NCBI GenBank assembly: GCA_020062205.1
Contig: JAGUWT010000047.1
Location: 1 to 6,183, forward strand
Direction: 5' to 3'
DNA length: 6,183 bases
Source: Thermodesulfovibrionales bacterium
Lineage (GTDB): Bacteria > Nitrospirota > Thermodesulfovibrionia > Thermodesulfovibrionales > SM23-35
Shown: piece after piece, positions 5,110 to 6,183 of the stretch
Position numbering within the stretch: the stretch's first letter is position 1
Layout of the letters: every line of letters starts with the position of its first letter
Program-made: the position numbers and the translations under genes
The notes under the pieces: model-generated
Told to the model about the DNA's origin: nothing
The model's database searches: none
The model's input: only the letters and a program-made list of their open reading frames with translations

Positions 5110-5532
5110 TTATTTCTCCTTTCTTACCTCATGCTTCACAGCCTCTACAACCTTTTCTATGATATGCGGGAGAGGTTCTTTTTCTACTCCAATAACATCT
5201 ATACCCTCCTGGTTCAATGGCAGAAGAAGTTTTTTTGTATCAGACGATGCAATTGCCTCTGCCATCTTTGGTGTAAGTTCTCCGAGCATTGCGTGAGCAA
5301 GAATGATGCTGAGAGGTCCAATGATAAGATTCACCCTCTGTACATTCCAGACAATAGCATTTTCCCCTGTAGCGCCTTTATTGGCCCTTGATTTCATCAT
5401 AGCTGATGTTGCAGTGGCATTTGTTCCAAGCGCAAGGATCTCGATTCCATCACCGAATTCCTCACGTAACCTCTTGACAATCAGACTCCCAATTCCACCA
5501 CCCTGACCATCAATCACAGCTATTTTTAGCAT
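5110..5532 (-). CDS. DUF3842 family protein
   Basis: A 140-residue protein starting MLKIAVIDGQGGGIGSLIVK. The beta strand followed by Gly-Gln-Gly-Gly-Gly-Ile-Gly (9-15) resembles a nucleotide-binding Rossmann-like loop. Further on are a G-T-N-A-T-A-T-S segment (36-43), an A-T-G-E-N-A stretch (54-59) and a hydrophobic centre, VNLIIGPLSIILAHAM, that looks like buried core rather than a membrane span. The family is uncharacterised, common in anaerobes. I take the ATG at 5530-5532; a TTG 12 codons out (5566-5568) lies inside the predicted -35 box and is unlikely. No Shine-Dalgarno precedes the ATG, in line with the leaderless promoter predicted there. The next gene is cooT, one base away. The binding of a nucleotide is inferred only from the glycine-rich loop. 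Confidence 0.8.
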   Translation of the reverse strand: MLKIAVIDGQGGGIGSLIVKRLREEFGDGIEILALGTNATATSAMMKSRANKGATGENAIVWNVQRVNLIIGPLSIILAHAMLGELTPKMAEAIASSDTKKLLLPLNQEGIDVIGVEKEPLPHIIEKVVEAVKHEVRKEK

Positions 5533-5538
5533 ACAAGA

Positions 5539-5568
5539 AGTATAAATATATTTTGTATAATGTGTCAA
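5539..5568 (-). promoter_or_regulatory. Strong promoter for DUF3842-cooT, predicted leaderless
   Basis: Minus strand: a perfect TTGACA (5568-5563), an 18-bp spacer and TATACT (5544-5539, 5 of 6). Only six bases separate the -10 box from the ATG at 5532, which puts the predicted first transcribed base on the start codon itself. No Shine-Dalgarno is present, which agrees. Confidence 0.6.
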
Positions 5569-5593
5569 ACTGTAAGGGGAAAGTAGGTTTTTG

Positions 5594-5622
5594 TTGACTT
5601 AAATTGTAAGATGTGGTAAAAA
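5594..5622 (+). promoter_or_regulatory. Candidate promoter for the pilus ATPase gene, predicted leaderless
   Basis: TTGACT (5 of 6), a 17-bp spacer and TAAAAA (4 of 6; 5617-5622). The -10 box ends five bases before the ATG at 5628, so transcription would begin at or next to the start codon. There is no Shine-Dalgarno. It is weaker than its divergent partner. Confidence 0.4.
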
Positions 5623-5627
5623 ATCCC

Positions 5628-6183
5628 ATGGAGCAGATTCAGGTCAAAAAGAAACAACAACTCGGTGAGCTTCTCGTTGAGTATGGCCTGATTGATTCAA
5701 ACCAGCTCAAAGCGGCCTTGAGGAGGCAGGCTCAGGTAGGTGGACAGATTGGCTCCATCCTTGTAGAGATGGGATTTATTACCACCGATGACATGCTGAA
5801 CTTTCTCAGTAAACAGCTTGGTGTCCCCTCAGCTAATCTCTTTAAACTTGACGTTTCACCAGAGATACTGAAACTCCTGCCAATCGAAAAGATTAAGACC
5901 ATGAAGATTCTTCCCCTCAGTCTTTCGGGTGATTCAATAACCCTCGCAATGGTAAATCCGCGTGATATAATGGCACTCAGGGATATCGAATTTTCAATCG
6001 GAAGGAAGGTGCAACCGGTTGTTGTTCCAGCCTGGCAGATGGAGGCAGCGATTAAAAGCTTAGTCACTCATCCTGGCAGTGGTCTCATAGGCGAGATTGT
6101 TGAAGAGGAGGCACAAAAGACAGGGGTTAAAAAAGCCCCGGAATTACTCTCATTGCTCAAATATCTGGTTGATTCTCCCGCGC
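5628..6183 (+). CDS. Type IV pilus motor ATPase with N-terminal MshEN domain, probably PilT-type (5' part)
   Basis: The first 185 codons are present; the gene runs off the right edge. Residues 11-34 and 40-63 are two tandem 24-residue MshEN repeats with LG/IG near the start, a central Gly (20 and 49) and a final Gln (34 and 63), joined by exactly five residues, as in MshE, where the domain binds cyclic di-GMP. Residues 64-145 complete the GspE/PilB N-terminal domain. After a linker (about 146-170) comes PELLSLLKYLVDSPA, which resembles the opening of PilT retraction ATPases (before the SDLHL motif) rather than PilB. The ATPase core with Walker motifs lies outside the window, so PilT versus PilB/GspE is unsettled. 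An in-frame GTG five codons upstream (5613) is possible but less likely. The protein would act at the inner membrane base of the pilus machine. Confidence 0.75.
   Translation, partial: MEQIQVKKKQQLGELLVEYGLIDSNQLKAALRRQAQVGGQIGSILVEMGFITTDDMLNFLSKQLGVPSANLFKLDVSPEILKLLPIEKIKTMKILPLSLSGDSITLAMVNPRDIMALRDIEFSIGRKVQPVVVPAWQMEAAIKSLVTHPGSGLIGEIVEEEAQKTGVKKAPELLSLLKYLVDSPA

Noticed and set aside
5533..5568. TTG start extending DUF3842 by 12 residues
   Set aside because: The TTG is part of the predicted -35 hexamer, and the extension precedes the typical N-terminal strand MLKIAVIDGQ.

Overview
The window is an AT-leaning bacterial segment with tightly packed genes. It looks like an anaerobe or microaerophile. 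The gene mix is a stand-alone glutamine amidotransferase subunit of a split glutamate synthase, a rubredoxin/diiron rubrerythrin, a CooT nickel-binding protein paired with DUF3842, and a type IV pilus motor ATPase. This would fit Nitrospirota or a related deltaproteobacterial-type lineage, but that placement is inference from gene content only.

Layout. (1) 1-1182, minus strand: the amidotransferase subunit of glutamate synthase overlaps by 22 bp the start of the next subunit (ferredoxin/FMN type), which runs off the left edge. Upstream, 1193-1327 holds a candidate promoter and a strong intrinsic terminator that fires toward the glt genes, so it is either an attenuator or the chaN terminator. 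(2) 1347-3280, minus strand: an exported ChaN-like haem-binding-family protein, and ahead of it a YbgA-type DUF523-DUF1722 fusion with a good promoter. (3) 3281-3478: a divergent intergenic region with a perfect 20-bp palindrome. (4) 3479-4909, plus strand: an SRPBCC (START-like) protein, an intact VapB-type antitoxin, a broken VapC toxin gene and a rubrerythrin. (5) 4920-5532, minus strand: DUF3842 followed after one base by cooT. (6) 5533-5627: back-to-back promoters whose predicted start sites fall on the start codons of both flanking genes, suggesting leaderless mRNAs. (7) 5628 to the right edge, plus strand: a MshEN domain leading into what looks like a PilT-type ATPase.

How they work together. 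The glt genes would form one nitrogen-assimilation operon. The rubrerythrin suggests peroxide defence in an anaerobe. DUF3842-cooT looks like a translationally coupled pair, probably in metal (nickel) handling. The toxin-antitoxin locus has decayed. I see no complete, clearly new multi-gene system. The most unusual items are the possible PilT with its own c-di-GMP-type input domain, the glt leader, the palindrome at 3427-3446 and the leaderless divergent promoters. No RNA genes, insertion sequences or CRISPR arrays were seen, and no gene-free stretch exceeds 300 bases.
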